From NCBI GenBank assembly GCA_030848705.1, contig CM061245.1, positions 76,495,564-76,559,563 on the forward strand: a DNA stretch of 64,000 bases, written 5' to 3'. The position numbers were made by a program, and so were the translations under genes. Source of the DNA: Heracleum sosnowskyi. Taxonomy: Eukaryota > Streptophyta > Magnoliopsida > Apiales > Apiaceae. Of this stretch, positions 23,433 to 35,148 are shown piece by piece. The notes under the pieces were generated by a model. The model searched no databases and was not told the origin of the DNA. It saw only the letters and a program-made list of their open reading frames with translations. The stretch's first letter is position 1, and each line of letters opens with the position of its first letter.

Positions 23433-25028
23433 ATGGCATCTTCAATCTCTGTCACACTTTCAAGTATTGTAATTCTTATTTTAGCTTTGAGTGCTACTTC
23501 AAATCCTATTCAAGATAGTTTTTATCAGTGTCTTGCTCTTAATACTAAGTCATCTCCGATTCCATTTTCCTCGTGCTTTTACACCCCGAATATCACTTCA
23601 TTTAAATCTCTTCTTCAATCCACGGCACAGAATTTAAGGTGTGTGCAACCAACTGTGCCGAAACCTGAGCTTATTTTCACACCTGTACATGAAACACATG
23701 TACAAGCTGCAGTCATTTGCACCAAAAAACTAGGAATTCAACTAAGAATTCGAAGTGGTGGCCATGATTATGAAGGCCAATCTTATACTTCTGAAATGGA
23801 ACCACCGTTCATTGTGGTTGATCTATCAAAGCTTCGAGCCATCAGTGTTGATATTGAAAATGGCACTGCATGGGTCCAAGCTGGTGCAACCATTGGTGAA
23901 GTCTATTATAGGATTGCTGAGAAGAGCAAAGTTCATGCCTTTCCGGCTGGACTTTGCACGAGTTTAGGCGTTGGTGGGCACATCACTGGTGGCGCCTATG
24001 GTGGTATGATGAGAAAATATGGCCTTGGGGCTGACAACGTTATTGATGCTACAATTGTCACCGCAAATGGTACAATTCTGGACCGAAAATCAATGGGCGA
24101 AGATTACTTTTGGGCCATCCGAGGAGGTGGTGGGGGAAGTTTTGGGGTCATCTTATCTTGGAAAATGAAGTTGGTACAAATTCCAGAAAATGTGACTGTG
24201 TTTACCATTCCAAAAACCTTGGAAGAAAACGGCACAAAGATCCTAATCAAATGGCAACAAGTTGCAGCAGATAAACTTGACGAGGATCTGTTCCTTAGAG
24301 TGTTTATACAACCCGTTAACTCTACCAAAAAAGGCGAGAAGACAATTCAAACTTTATATCAAGGCTTGTTTCTTGGATCAACTGATAGGCTACTTAAAGT
24401 CATGGAAACAACTTTTCCTGAATTAGGTTTGCAGGCCAAAGACTGCATAGAAATGAGCTGGATCGAATCGGTTCTGTACGTTGCACAATATCCAAGCACT
24501 GTGCCTACTAAAGCCCTACTAGACGGTAAACCAGCATTCAAGAATTACTTCAAAGCCAAATCTGATTTTGTGAAAGAACCAATTCCTGAAAGTGGTCTTG
24601 AAGGGATCTGGACCAGATTTTATCAAGAGGATGCACCCATGATGATCTGGAACCCATATGGTGGAAAAATGAGCAATATTTCTGAATCCGAAATTCCATT
24701 CCCTCATAGGAAAGGTGTCCTATACAAAATCCAGTATGTCACATTATGGCATGATGCAGCAAAAGATTCAGTTACAAGGCATGAGGACTGGATGCAGAAA
24801 TTTTACGATTACATGGCTCCCTATGTTTCCAAGTCTCCGAGAACTGCATATGTGAATTACAGAGATCTTGATCTGGGAATGAACAAGTATGGAAATGCTA
24901 GCATTACAGAGGCAAGCGCTTGGGGTAACAGGTATTTCAAGGACAATTTTAATCGATTGGTTCAAGTAAAGAGTAAAGTTGATCCAGAAAACTTCTTCAA
25001 TCATGAACAAAGCATCCCAGTACAATAA
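23433..25028 (+). CDS. BBE-like FAD-linked oxidase, secreted (gene 2)
   Basis: A 531-residue intronless BBE-like oxidase with signal peptide (residues 1 to about 23, MASSISVTLSSIVILILALS). FAD anchors are His111 (RSGGHDYEG) and Cys175 (AGLCTSLGVGGH). The nucleotide-binding glycine run is IRGGGGGSFGVI. The C-terminal BBE domain has K432 and Q434 in YKIQY, Y476 in NYRDLD, and ends DPENFFNHEQSIPVQ. The same Lys/Gln/Tyr set as gene 1 points to a carbohydrate- or monolignol-type oxidase; substrate is not shown by sequence. The start is the first ATG after a good TATA box. The two genes share strand and structure but are clearly divergent, for example CPTVGAGGHISCGGYG against CTSLGVGGHITGGAYG, so the tandem duplication is old. 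No lesions. Confidence 0.92.
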   Translation: MASSISVTLSSIVILILALSATSNPIQDSFYQCLALNTKSSPIPFSSCFYTPNITSFKSLLQSTAQNLRCVQPTVPKPELIFTPVHETHVQAAVICTKKLGIQLRIRSGGHDYEGQSYTSEMEPPFIVVDLSKLRAISVDIENGTAWVQAGATIGEVYYRIAEKSKVHAFPAGLCTSLGVGGHITGGAYGGMMRKYGLGADNVIDATIVTANGTILDRKSMGEDYFWAIRGGGGGSFGVILSWKMKLVQIPENVTVFTIPKTLEENGTKILIKWQQVAADKLDEDLFLRVFIQPVNSTKKGEKTIQTLYQGLFLGSTDRLLKVMETTFPELGLQAKDCIEMSWIESVLYVAQYPSTVPTKALLDGKPAFKNYFKAKSDFVKEPIPESGLEGIWTRFYQEDAPMMIWNPYGGKMSNISESEIPFPHRKGVLYKIQYVTLWHDAAKDSVTRHEDWMQKFYDYMAPYVSKSPRTAYVNYRDLDLGMNKYGNASITEASAWGNRYFKDNFNRLVQVKSKVDPENFFNHEQSIPVQ

Positions 25029-25290
25029 CAATCTAATGGAGAACTCCTGTGAAAATTATTCTTCAACACTATACTATAGAATAACAATGTTTCCATCTTT
25101 TTAAATCCAATATTACACTAAAAAAACAGGCTATATTTTGGTCCATGCTTTTTACAGCTACGAACCTTAAATATTTGAAGGAGTGATCAAGTTTTTTCAA
25201 ATGTATGTTTAGTGCTTGTATGCGGTGCCAAAGTGTATAATAAATTTTCTTTTATAAATCTTTTTACATTCATTTATATAGTTTCAGTAA
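25029..25290. other. 3' flank of BBE-like gene 2
   Basis: AT-rich, no coding sequence seen. 'aataaattttc' at about 25239 is a plausible polyadenylation signal. Confidence 0.35.
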
Positions 25291-25829
25291 TGTATACTAT
25301 ATTATTAAAAACGAAACATTAAAAGTTTGGTCGGTTCATCGGTACAATTTCTTTTGAGATTATTAGCAAATCGTTTTCTGCTATACAGAGGCAGGAGAAA
25401 CATTTTGGGTTCGTTCCCTTTGCGGGGAAGCAATTAGTTTTCTGCAAAACAGAGAGGCATGTGAGCATTAATTTACAGATTCCCAGTAATTTCTATAGTA
25501 TGATCTCCCTGATGAGTAAACATAACCTTTCCATGTCTTCTCGATTTCTAAATTGTACAGTTCTATATTTACCAATAAGATGCCGTGGTTGACATTAATT
25601 TAGTGCACTAAATTCAATCGGCAGTTTGTTTTACCTGCTGGCCTATTGATTAGGTCACATGATTGTATCAGTGTATTATGTAATAATTGTTCCGTAACTT
25701 GTTAGCAGAATGTTCCTGCTACACTTGTGACTTTAACCTCTATAAATTAGTGATATCAACTCTCTCTTGTGCTTTTGATACGTAGTTAGCAGCTTGGCAT
25801 ATTTGTTAACAGCATCTATGAAGCTGAAC
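25291..25829 (+). mobile_element. Helitron family A 5' end with unusual interior
   Basis: TGTATACTATATTATTAAAAACGAAACATTAAAAGTTTGG matches the family A 5' end (TCTATACTATATTATTAAAG...). After about 70 bp the sequence is unlike other family A copies and less AT-rich. It has stretches such as 'gaggcaggagaaac' and 'ttccctttgcggggaag'. This could be captured or simply adjacent DNA. No 3' hairpin was found before the hAT end at 25830. Confidence 0.45.
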
Positions 25830-27223
25830 CAGGGGCGGAACTAGGGGCTAGTCCCGGCATTAGTCCCTGCTAAAAAAAAATAAGTAATTTTTTTTTCAGT
25901 CTGGGATCAAATTTGAAAATGATTATATATATTTTTTTTAACCCGGGATTAAATTTGAAATTTAAACAAAAAAAATTGTACATGGATCAAAAAATTTTAA
26001 TTTTGACAACTGTTTTTTTATTTTAATTGTAATTTCAATGATTTAGAATACTAAAATAAATATTAATTATAAAACGATTCTAATTTATAAATAATAATAA
26101 AAATAAAGGATGTCATTTGATAGTCTGATAGAGCCAAAGATTCACTACTAAAGAACAAAAAACCAAAATTAATATTTACTTGACTAGTCTAGTGCTCTTG
26201 ACTGACGCTCCCCCATACTCATTTCTCGTCCCTCGACTCTCATAAGCCCACAATTAATTGAGCCTTAGAGTGAGTGACACACACTCACTAATCTAGTAAT
26301 CTAATCAGTTGGTAAAGGTGATTTACAATGGTTCGAGGTATGAAACAACAGTTACAATCATTAAGGGAAGAGAAATGGGATGCATTTTTAGAAGATGTTA
26401 GAAAATTTAGTGTTCATAATGGTATTCAGATTGACAAAATGAAAGAGACATTGTCGATTCGTGGTTTCTCAAGACGTGAAGGACAAACTATTTCTTAATT
26501 TCACATCTACCGTATTGAAATCTTTTGTGGGGTAAAATTTAATTCATATATTATTGTCTAATATTCTAAAAATTATAATGTTACTATCTTGATATTTTCT
26601 GTTTTGAAAATTATTTTCAGGTTATTGATCTTATTTCTGAAGAGATGAATAATCGTTTCAGTGAAGAAAACACAGACTTACTTCTTTGCATCGTGTCTCT
26701 TGATCCAAGAAATTCATTTTCATGTTTCGATCATGAAAAACTTCTACAACTAGCCCAATTTTATCCAAAAGATTTCTCTGAAACAGATCAGGTTTTGTTA
26801 ACTAATCAGTTGGATAATTTCATTTATGACGTGAGAAGTGATAATAATTTCTCTAAACTTCGCAATATTGACGTGAGAAGTGATAATAATTTCTCTGAAC
26901 TTCGCAATATTGGAGAGCTTGCTATTAAGATGGTCAGTACTCATAGAAATACAGCTTATCCTTTGGTTTACCGTCTTATAGAGCTAGCTTTGGTTTTGCC
27001 AGTCGCAACTGCTATTGTTGAAAGAGTGTTCTCTGCAATGAAAATTCTTAAGACTTATTTGTGCAACAGGATGGGGGATGAGTGGTTGAATGATAGCATG
27101 GTGGTTTATATCGAGAAGGCCGTATTTAGAGACATAAACAACGCGAAGTCATTTTGCGACGTTATCAAAATATGCAAAGTCGTAGAATTCAGTTGTCATG
27201 TAACACCCCCATCTATATTTTAA
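25830..27223 (+). mobile_element. hAT-superfamily DNA transposon remnant
   Basis: A CAGGGGCGGAACTAGG end at 25830 is the typical first bases of many plant hAT elements. Inside is a decayed transposase ending in the hAT dimerisation domain. No matching right terminal repeat was recognised near 27223, so the right end is lost or diverged. Confidence 0.6.
26328..27223 (+). pseudogene. hAT transposase, C-terminal part, two exons, with stop
   Basis: Exon 1 (26328-26531) starts MVRGMKQQLQSLREEKW and contains a TAA at 26496-26498. An 89-bp intron follows, 26532-26620 (GGG|GTAAAA...TTTTCAG|GTT), which keeps the frame. Exon 2 (26621-27223) includes NNRFSEENTDLLLCIVSLDP and the hAT family C-terminal dimerisation domain, ALVLPVATAIVERVFSAMK then LCNRMGDEWLND. 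This is the zinc-finger MYM type of plant hAT protein. A 42-bp tandem duplication (26828-26869 and 26870-26911) repeats 14 residues (DVRSDNNFSKLRNI) in frame. The catalytic N-terminal half is missing. Intron and splice sites are inferred from frame restoration. Confidence 0.75.
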
Positions 27224-28105
27224 ATGAGGGACTACTTATTAAACCATTAAACCAAACAGATCACTAATAATTTCTAAATAATAAATAAACAGTCTCATAA
27301 CCTCCAAACAATATTAAACCTCCAAACAGCTCAAAGTAATAAATATGAAAAATCGAAATCCCTAGATAAATATTTAAGTCTAAATAATAATAGCAATCTG
27401 AATATCCTAATCAATGAAGTAAGGGTGGCTCTTCATCACACATTCTCAGATCCCCCTAAGCACCTGCCAGAAAAAGAATACAGCATGAGTCAATCGACCA
27501 ATACGAATTTGAAATACAGTTTATAAAACAAAAAGTAGATATAAATATTTGAAAATTTATAATAAAGCAATTATTTTAGAAATAAGTACGGCTGAAGCAA
27601 CGAAATGAGTATGATATTTCATACCGAGATCATAATAGAACAAATACAAATACACACATCATAGGGTACCTAATGTGTGCAACAAATTGGATAACGTGTA
27701 CGACATATACAACGTCACCGTCAAATCAAATCACAAATCAAATCAAACTCTGGGTGCATCCACGTATCCTGAAACAAATATCAAAATACGCAAAAGCTCG
27801 CCTCCTGAAATATCAAAAGGATACGCCATGACCAATCACACTGTCATGGAAGTCTCATGTCACTAGTGCCAGAATGACATGGTTGTAGTACTTCTACAGC
27901 TAGTTAACTCGGTATACCGTATATCACTAATTATAAAATATAATTTATTATGAAATTATCAACAGGAACTCATGTTTGTTATAACTTGAGTTAGTAATCG
28001 TATATAGCTGGCAAGTTGACTGACCCGAAACAAACTATAATCTATTAACAAACTAAGTACATGTACATCGTAATTTCTTAAAATAATATTAAATATTACA
28101 TTAAC
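27197..28105 (-). repeat. Possible Ty3-gypsy LTR fragment
   Basis: From TGTAACACCCCCATC onward the sequence looks like a chromovirus-type LTR in reverse. It has TGTAACACCCC at one edge and a 'cacctgccagaaaaa' / 'gcatgagtcaatcgaccaatacg' segment. No partner LTR, primer site or matching CA end was found, so this is a tentative call. Confidence 0.3.
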
Positions 28106-31100
28106 TCCTTATATAATAAGCGTAAGGGAGATCTTATCCAAAACTCTGGTCGGTCACTGTACTATCAAAAGTATATGATCCGTTGGATTATAAAACTATA
28201 AATATTCAAATAGATGAGTACCGTTAGATATAATATTAAAAATTGTATTTGATTAATAATAGGATAGTATTTAAATACTAAAAGATGTATTTTGATAATT
28301 TAAACCAATTATAAATGGGTTTTCTATATTTAATAGAAATCTTTATGTAAAATTCGTAATTATCTTTTCTCTTTAGTTTATGGATAGTTCCAGTTAGATA
28401 AAAATTAATAAACCATCATTAAATTAAAGATAATTTTGTTAGTTTCGCATGGGCTGTAAAATCGTTAAAATCTGTTGTCTAAAACTCAAGATAGAGCCCA
28501 AACAGTAAAGTGGTTATCTAAATTTTAATAAATATTTTTTTTATTGTAGCACCAATTTAATTTTTTTCCTAATTCTTTTAAATTTATAAATTCTATTTTT
28601 ATTTCAATAAAATATTAAAATCAATTTAAGAAAAAATTAAAATCGACCTGGTCCGTGTACGATCACTATACGACCAAATTAATAATTACAGTTAGATCTT
28701 AAATAGATCGATGAGAATTGTTAGATCTAATATTAAAAAGTGTATCTGATTAATAATAGAATTATATTTAAATACTAAAAAGTGTATTTTGATAATTTAA
28801 AAGTTTTCTATGTAAAAATTCTTAAATATCTTTTCTCTTGAATTTATGTATATTTCCAATTAGATAATAATTGTTAAACCAAATATCAACATAACAATTC
28901 ATATTGATTACAATATTAAAAATTATCAATATATTGCTGATGTATATCATACTAACAATGATACACGTGAACCTAGAGACTTACGAGAACCCTGTAAATA
29001 AATAAATTTAAACACTTTTTTTCTGAAGGAACATAACAATTTGATTAATTCAAATTATAATTATATTATTTTACATATAACAAACATAAAAGGATAATAT
29101 CAAAATATTATTAAAATATTGAGGGTTTCATATTCATAAACGATAATTTTGGATATAATACTCATATTAAAATGTGTATTTGATTAAAGGTAGGATTATA
29201 TTTAAATACTAAGAAGTGTGTTTTGATAATTTAAACCAATTATAAATTGGTTTTCTATATTGAATTGAATTTTTTATGTAAAAACTCTTAACTATCTTTT
29301 TTCTTTTCGGTTTATGGGTAGGTCAACAAGTCAAGTTAGATAATAATTATTAAACCATCATTAAATTAAAGATAATTTCGTTAGTTTCGCATGGGTTGTA
29401 AAATCGTCAAAATTCAATTTCTAAAACTCAGGATAGAACCCAAATAGTAAAGTGAGTATCTAAATTTTAATAAATATTTTTTTTATTTTTGTAGCACCGG
29501 TTTATTTATTTTTCCACTAATTGTTTTAAATATAGAAATTTTATGTTTCTTTCAATAAAGTATTAAAATTAATTAAGAACAATTTCAAATCGATAAAGAA
29601 TATAATAATATGAGAATTAAATTTTATATAATCATAACATAATTTTTATTTAATTTAATAATTTTTAAGTAATAATGTATTTTAAAATTTCATATACACT
29701 GTAAATAAAACCGAAACATTAAAAGTAAAAGCAGTTAGTAAAATACTTATATCAGTATATACTTGATATCCTTACTATATTAAATCCTTATATATAATAA
29801 GTATAATAGGGATCTTATCCAAAATTTTGATCGTACCGTCTTGGACAACCAAACTAATAAGGACCATTAGATCTTAACTAGATAAAAGAAAATCGTTAGA
29901 TCAAATATTAAAAAAGTGTATTTTATTAATAATAAGATTATATTTAAATTCTAAAAAGTGTATTTTGATAATTTAAACCAAATATAAATAAGTTTTCTAT
30001 ATTGAATAGAATTCTCCATGTAAAAAATTCGTGACTTTCTTTTCTCTTTCATGGACAATTCCAGTTAGATAAAAATTGTTAAGCCATCTTTTAATTAAAG
30101 ATAATTTAGTTATCTTCATGTGGGGTGTAAAATCGTCAAAATATAATATATAAAATATAAGATAAAGCCCAAATTAGTAAAGTGGGTATTTAAATTCTAA
30201 TAATAATGATTATGTCATCATTATTTTAATGTCAATTTAATTACTTTTTTCTAACTATTTTAAATTTAGAAATCTATGTTCAAAAATTCAAATCAATCTA
30301 AGAAAAATTCAAATCAACAAAGAATATAATAATACGAGGATAAAATTTTATAAAATTGTGCATATTTTTTATCTTATTTTATTAAATTTTATATCATAAC
30401 TAATTAAATATTATTTATTATTAAATAATAAATTATACGCAAATGGTGATTTTGTTTTATAAGAACTCATAGAGACCTAATTTTATTGTTAGCAGGACTA
30501 TATTAATATTAAAAAAACCGTATTTTGAAATTTTAGTCTCAGCTACAGAAGAGACCTAACTTTTTTAACCTATATACATCGTAAATTATTAAATTCGAAA
30601 CTTTAAAAGTTTGTTAATCAATTAGTATAGTACTTTTTTGAAAAATCGTACTTTATAAAAAATATTATCAAATAACACATGTTTACAAGAAAAAAAAAAT
30701 GAAAAAATTCTTATTTTTCAAAAAAACCCTGTAAATTTTAATATGTTGTTGGTAGATTCAAACCTTAGATCATTCTACGTGATAATTTTAGTGTTATATC
30801 TAACGTACCTCAACAATTTAATTTGAAAGATCCAACGATTATGAATTGAGTGATCAAGCGACCATACTTATAAGAAAGCTTTCATTATTTAATCTTTAAT
30901 ATAATAACATAGATTTTTACGGGATATACTATAAAAAATGATTTTTTTACAGAATTTTGATCGTCACGGTGTACTACTTTAAAAGAAGAACTATTACAAA
31001 AAAAATTATAACTTAATTGATAATTTATTTTCTCAAAAGTTCAAAGTTCCCGCATCATTAACATATTACAAAAGAGAGTATATTACATTTTAGCAATAAA

Positions 31101-31908
31101 TATTTTAAAAAATATATATTAAAAAAATATTAAAAAAATTATTGATGTTATCCTCGTAGTTTGGTCATAAATACCGCCAAAACATTCTCAACCGTTAGAT
31201 CCAATACTTTTAAAAATAGACGATCAAGATTATATCATATAAAAAGAAGTTATTATCTAAAAATGATATAAGTTAAAAGATATTATATTAGGATTGGATT
31301 TTCCAAAAAGTTAAAACATAAAAATAGTTGTAATTAAATAAGGAAACCCATTTAATATCAAAATAATAAAAATCGTTTAATCTTAAATAGATAGGTGAAA
31401 ACCGTTAGATTTAACATTAAAAACTTTATTTGGTTAATAAAGAGTATTCTAATAATCTAAACTACATATAGGTAGATTTCCTAAATCGAATAGAATTCTC
31501 AATATTAAATTTCGTCACTTTATTCTCTTTTTAGTTTTAGAATAGTTTTTAATTGAAAAAGAACTATTAAACCACAACTAAATTAAAGATTATTTTGTAA
31601 ATTTCATGTGGACCGTAAAATTCGCCAAATCTAACTTTTATAACTCAATATAAACAAATATTAAATTGAGCGTGTAAAATATAATAAATATCAAATTTTT
31701 AACTATAATTTTTTTTGGCTAAATCTTTTTTAACAATAATTTAATCATGTAAACTAATAACTTTTAAATATTAAAATATTCATAAATAAATATAATTATA
31801 AATATTAAAAAAACAATCGTGTGTTCCATGGGTAATTAAAATATAATTATAAACAAAATAATTATAAATAAAATTTAAGTAACCGTGCATCGAACGGGCT
31901 ATAAGCTA
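28106..31908 (+). mobile_element. Cluster of Helitron family B copies
   Basis: A family B 5' end occurs at 28106 (TCCTTATATAATAAGCGTAAGG) and 29782 (TCCTTATATATAATAAGTATAATAGG), with 5'-like fragments near 28650 and 29150. Only one 3' end is present: hairpin CCGTGCATCGAACGGG then CTATAAGCTAT at 31905-31908. So at least two copies are nested or partly deleted. No coding sequence. Confidence 0.6.
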
Positions 31909-31912
31909 TTTA

Positions 31913-33009
31913 TATCAAAATACAGTTTTTAGAATTTAAATATAATCATATTATTAATAAAATACACTTTTTAATATTTAATCTAACGATTTTCATTTAT
32001 CTAGTTAAGATGTCCTTATTAGTTTGGTTGTCCATGACCGTACGATCAAAATTTTGGATAAGATCCCTATTATGTTTATTATATGGGTTCGGCGGAGACT
32101 AACAAAAAGGCGCAGACCTGGAGACCAATTCTACACCCTTAGATTAACTTTAATTCAATGGTTATCATTTTTTATTATACTTTATAAAATTAAACATAAC
32201 AAAATTATATTATTATACACAATTACACATGTTGTTCTTTTTAACCATCCACGTTCTTAAAACCAACAACATCCGACATTTTATTTAGCAACTTGGGAGG
32301 ATTTGGGAGGATCTATATCACTAAACATTGTACTGCAAATATTATAAACAAAAAGTTCTACATATAAAAAATATGTTTTACAAATAAAAAAACATTTTTT
32401 TAAAAATGTTTTACTATTTTATTCTCAGCTGTAAAACATTATTATTTTACTATTTTATTCTTTATTTTTGCATAATTTAATTTTTTACACATTTTTTTCA
32501 TTGTTATGCAGTAAGCTTTGGTTTTTTTTTATTTGTAAAACATATTTTTTATATGCAGAATTTTTTGTTTATAATATTTGCAGTACGATGTTTAGTGATA
32601 TATATCCTCCCAAATCCTCTCAACTTGCTAAATAAAATGTCGGATGTTGTAGGTTTTAAGAACGTGGATGGTTAAAAAGAACAACATGTGTAATTGTGTA
32701 TAATAATATAATTTTGTTATGTTTAATTTTATGAAGTATAATAAAAAATGATGACCATTGAATTCAAGTTAATCTAGGGGGGTAGAATTGGTCTCCACGT
32801 ATCCACCTTTTTGTAAGTCTCCGCTGAACCATGTAATAAACATAATAGGGATCTTATCCAAAATTTTGATCGTACGGTCTTGGACAACCAAACTAATAAG
32901 GACCATTAGATCTTAACTAGATAAATGAAAATCGTTGGATCAAATATTAAAAAAGTGTATTTTATTAATAATAGGATTATATTTAAATTCTAAAAAGTGT
33001 ATTTTGATA
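31913..33009. repeat. 1.1-kb inverted repeat (two 480-490 bp arms, 127-bp loop)
   Basis: Left arm 31913-32392 and right arm 32520-33009 are reverse complements with modest divergence. The outer 170 bp of each arm is the Helitron B 5' end, in opposite orientations. The inner part is a foldback element. The arms stay homologous across the boundary (atgtttattatatgGGTTCGGCGGAGAC against atgtttattacatGGTTCAGCGGAGAC). Confidence 0.8.
32086..32830. mobile_element. Foldback (MITE-like) element
   Basis: GGTTCGGCGGAGAC near 32086 and GTCTCCGCTGAACC ending at 32830 form the outer ends of arms over 300 bp long. There is no ORF of interest (32024-32260 merely crosses the left arm). The superfamily cannot be assigned because no simple target duplication is visible. 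Confidence 0.55.
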
Positions 33010-33525
33010 ATTTAAACCAAATATACCAAATATAAATAAGTTTTCTATACTGAATAGAATTCTCCATGTAAAATATTCGTGACTTTCTTTTCTTTTTCAT
33101 GGACAATTCCAGTTAGATAAAAATTGTTAAACCATCTTTTAATTAAAGATAATTTAGTTATCTTCATGTGGGGTGTAAAATCGTTAAAATCTAATTTTTA
33201 AAACACAAGATAAAACCCAAATTAGTAAAGTGGGTATTTAAATTCTAATAATAATTATTACGTCATCATTATTTTAATGCCAATTTAATTACTTTTTTAT
33301 AACTATTTTAAATTTAGAAATTTATGTTCAAAAATTCAAATCAATCTAAGAAAAATTCAAATCAACAAAGAATATAATAATACGAGGATAAAATTTTATA
33401 AATTTGTGCATATTTTTTATCCTATTTTATTAAATTTTATATCATAACTAATTAAATATTATTTATTATTAAATTATAAATTATACGCAAAAGATGATTT
33501 TGTTTTATAAGAACTCATAGAGACC
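32831..33525 (+). mobile_element. Helitron family B copy, left part, interrupted by the Tat element
   Basis: Family B sequence from 'taataaacataatagggatc' to 'gaactcatagagacc'. It matches 29790-30480 closely. At 33525 it is cut by the Tat LTR. The remainder after 43859 starts about 1.2 kb further along the Helitron. Confidence 0.65.
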
Positions 33526-34019
33526 TGTTGTGGATTAAAAAACGTACTTGTATATTAATTGCTAGGATTAATGAGCTTCGAGCTTTAATGGATGCACTTG
33601 TGTTTCGAGACTAAATCGGTCCTCACAAGATGCCTATGTATCTCAATTAATGCTGAGAATCAAGTCAAAGATGTAGTTCTGATTATAGGATCAGGTCCTT
33701 TATATAGGCGTCTCGAGCCTTGTATTTGTGGTAGGTTTAGGAGTCTTAGCGAATAAGTCTCCTTTTTGATATTGGATAAACATTGTATATCTTGCTGAAT
33801 AAGTCTTTTCCTTGTTGATAAAAGGCTATGACTCATTAATTGGGATTTTGGATCCTTCTTTGACTGATTTACCATATTTTGGACTCTTTTCATGAGTTGT
33901 ATATTTTCCCTATTCATTAATTAAGAAATTAATGAATAATTAGGGTGTCAGGCCTTAAATATCGGCCTTTCCATTGACTTGTCAATTATATTTCTATAAT
34001 TACTTTTCTCTCCATATCA
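33526..34019 (-). repeat. 3' LTR of the Tat element
   Basis: 494 bp, TGTTGTGGATTAAAAAACG...CTCCATATCA. It is followed by the polypurine tract TTTGCCCCCAACTTC on the plus strand, so this is the 3' LTR. ORF 33660-33917 recurs in both LTRs and is not a gene. Confidence 0.9.
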
Positions 34020-34222
34020 TTTGCCCCCAACTTCTAGGAAAATCTCTCTTGGATTATCGTAGAAGTTATTTTATTCAGGAGTTACAAAATTTTCTTTCGT
34101 ATTGTGGCTTGGTTTGACGAACATATAGTTCTAAACCAATTTTGTAATTTCCCAAAACAGGAATCGGGATTTTTCATCAATTCCCTGGAAGATAAATCAA
34201 TTTTTGAATCTTTCAGTTCATT

Positions 34223-34990
34223 TTCGACCAGGATCCTGGTCGAATTCGACCTCAGTTTTAGCTCCTGGTCGAACTCCTTCGACCAAGATTCTGGTCGAAA
34301 TTTGCTTTAATTTTGCCTCCTGGTCGAATGATTTCGACCAGGTTTCTGGTCGAAGCTTATTATCAGTTTGCCTTCTGGTCGAATGCTTTCGACCAAGTTT
34401 CTAGTCGAAGTAATGTCTCATTTCTCCTTCTGGTCGAATGATTTCGACCAGGTTGCTAGTCGAATTCTGGCGTTGTTTCAGGCCCTGGTCGAACACTTTC
34501 GGCCAGGATTCTAATCGAAGTTTTGCTCCATTTTGGGCCCTGTTCGAACTCCTTCGACCAGGATCCTGGTCGAATACTTGGTTCATTTCGGGCTTTGCTC
34601 GAACTCATTCGACCAGGATTCTGGTCGAATACTTGGTTCATTTCGGGCTTTGCTCGAACTCATTCGACCAGGATTCTGGTCGAATACTTGGTTCGTTTCA
34701 GACTTTGCTCGAACTCATTCGACCAGGATTCTGGTCGAATACTTGGTTCGTTTCAGACTTTTAAGGCCCACATATATTGGGCTCAATTTGGGCCTAAGGC
34801 CTTTATTTAGCAATTGAGCCTTTAGCTTTTTTATTTGGGCCTATAGCCTTTATTGGAACTATTTCGACCAGGTTTCTGGTCGAATATATTCCTCATTTCG
34901 GGCCTTGGTCGAACACCTTCGATTAGGATTCTGATCGAACATGAGAGCCATTTTGGGCCTTATTCGAATTCTTTCGACCAGGTTTATGGT
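34223..34990. repeat. Palindromic 55-bp array in the Tat 3' region
   Basis: About a dozen copies of a 22-bp near-perfect palindrome whose core is TCGACCAGGATCCTGGTCGA (34224-34243). Spacing in the recent part is exactly 55 bp: the GGATT/GGATC centre lies at 34561, 34616, 34671 and 34726. Older units at 34223-34520 are more diverged. Outlying copies lie near 34862, 34920 and 34977. Several overlapping ORFs across the array are by-products of the repeat. Confidence 0.9.
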
Positions 34991-35141
34991 CGAATGTTTA
35001 GTTCATTTTTGTCGTGGGCTTAGTTGGGCCCAAGACTTTCAGTGTTCAAGTTTGTCAATTGGGTCTGTAGCCTTTTATGGGCCGTACCGGCTAATGCCGG
35101 TTGCATTTCCTTCAACCGGCCCAGTGACCGGCTATCATCCC

Positions 35142-35148
35142 TATAAAA
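35142..35148 (+). promoter_or_regulatory. TATA box of the Tat antisense gene
   Basis: TATAAAA in 'tccctataaaagggtg', 337 bp upstream of the ATG at 35479, on the strand opposite to gag-pol. It lies downstream of the palindromic array and is well formed for a plant promoter. Confidence 0.55.

Noticed and set aside
33660..33917. 85-codon ORF, also at 43500-43757
   Set aside because: Inside both Tat LTRs; changes between copies do not favour synonymous sites by eye.
34438..34817. Overlapping ORFs of about 95-108 codons (plus) across the palindromic array
   Set aside because: All three plus frames and minus frames are open because the repeat lacks stops; the peptide is just repeated STRILVEYLV-like units.
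34223..34990. CRISPR-like array (regular palindromic repeats)
   Set aside because: Plant nuclear DNA; the spacers are themselves repeated, not unique, and it lies inside a retrotransposon.
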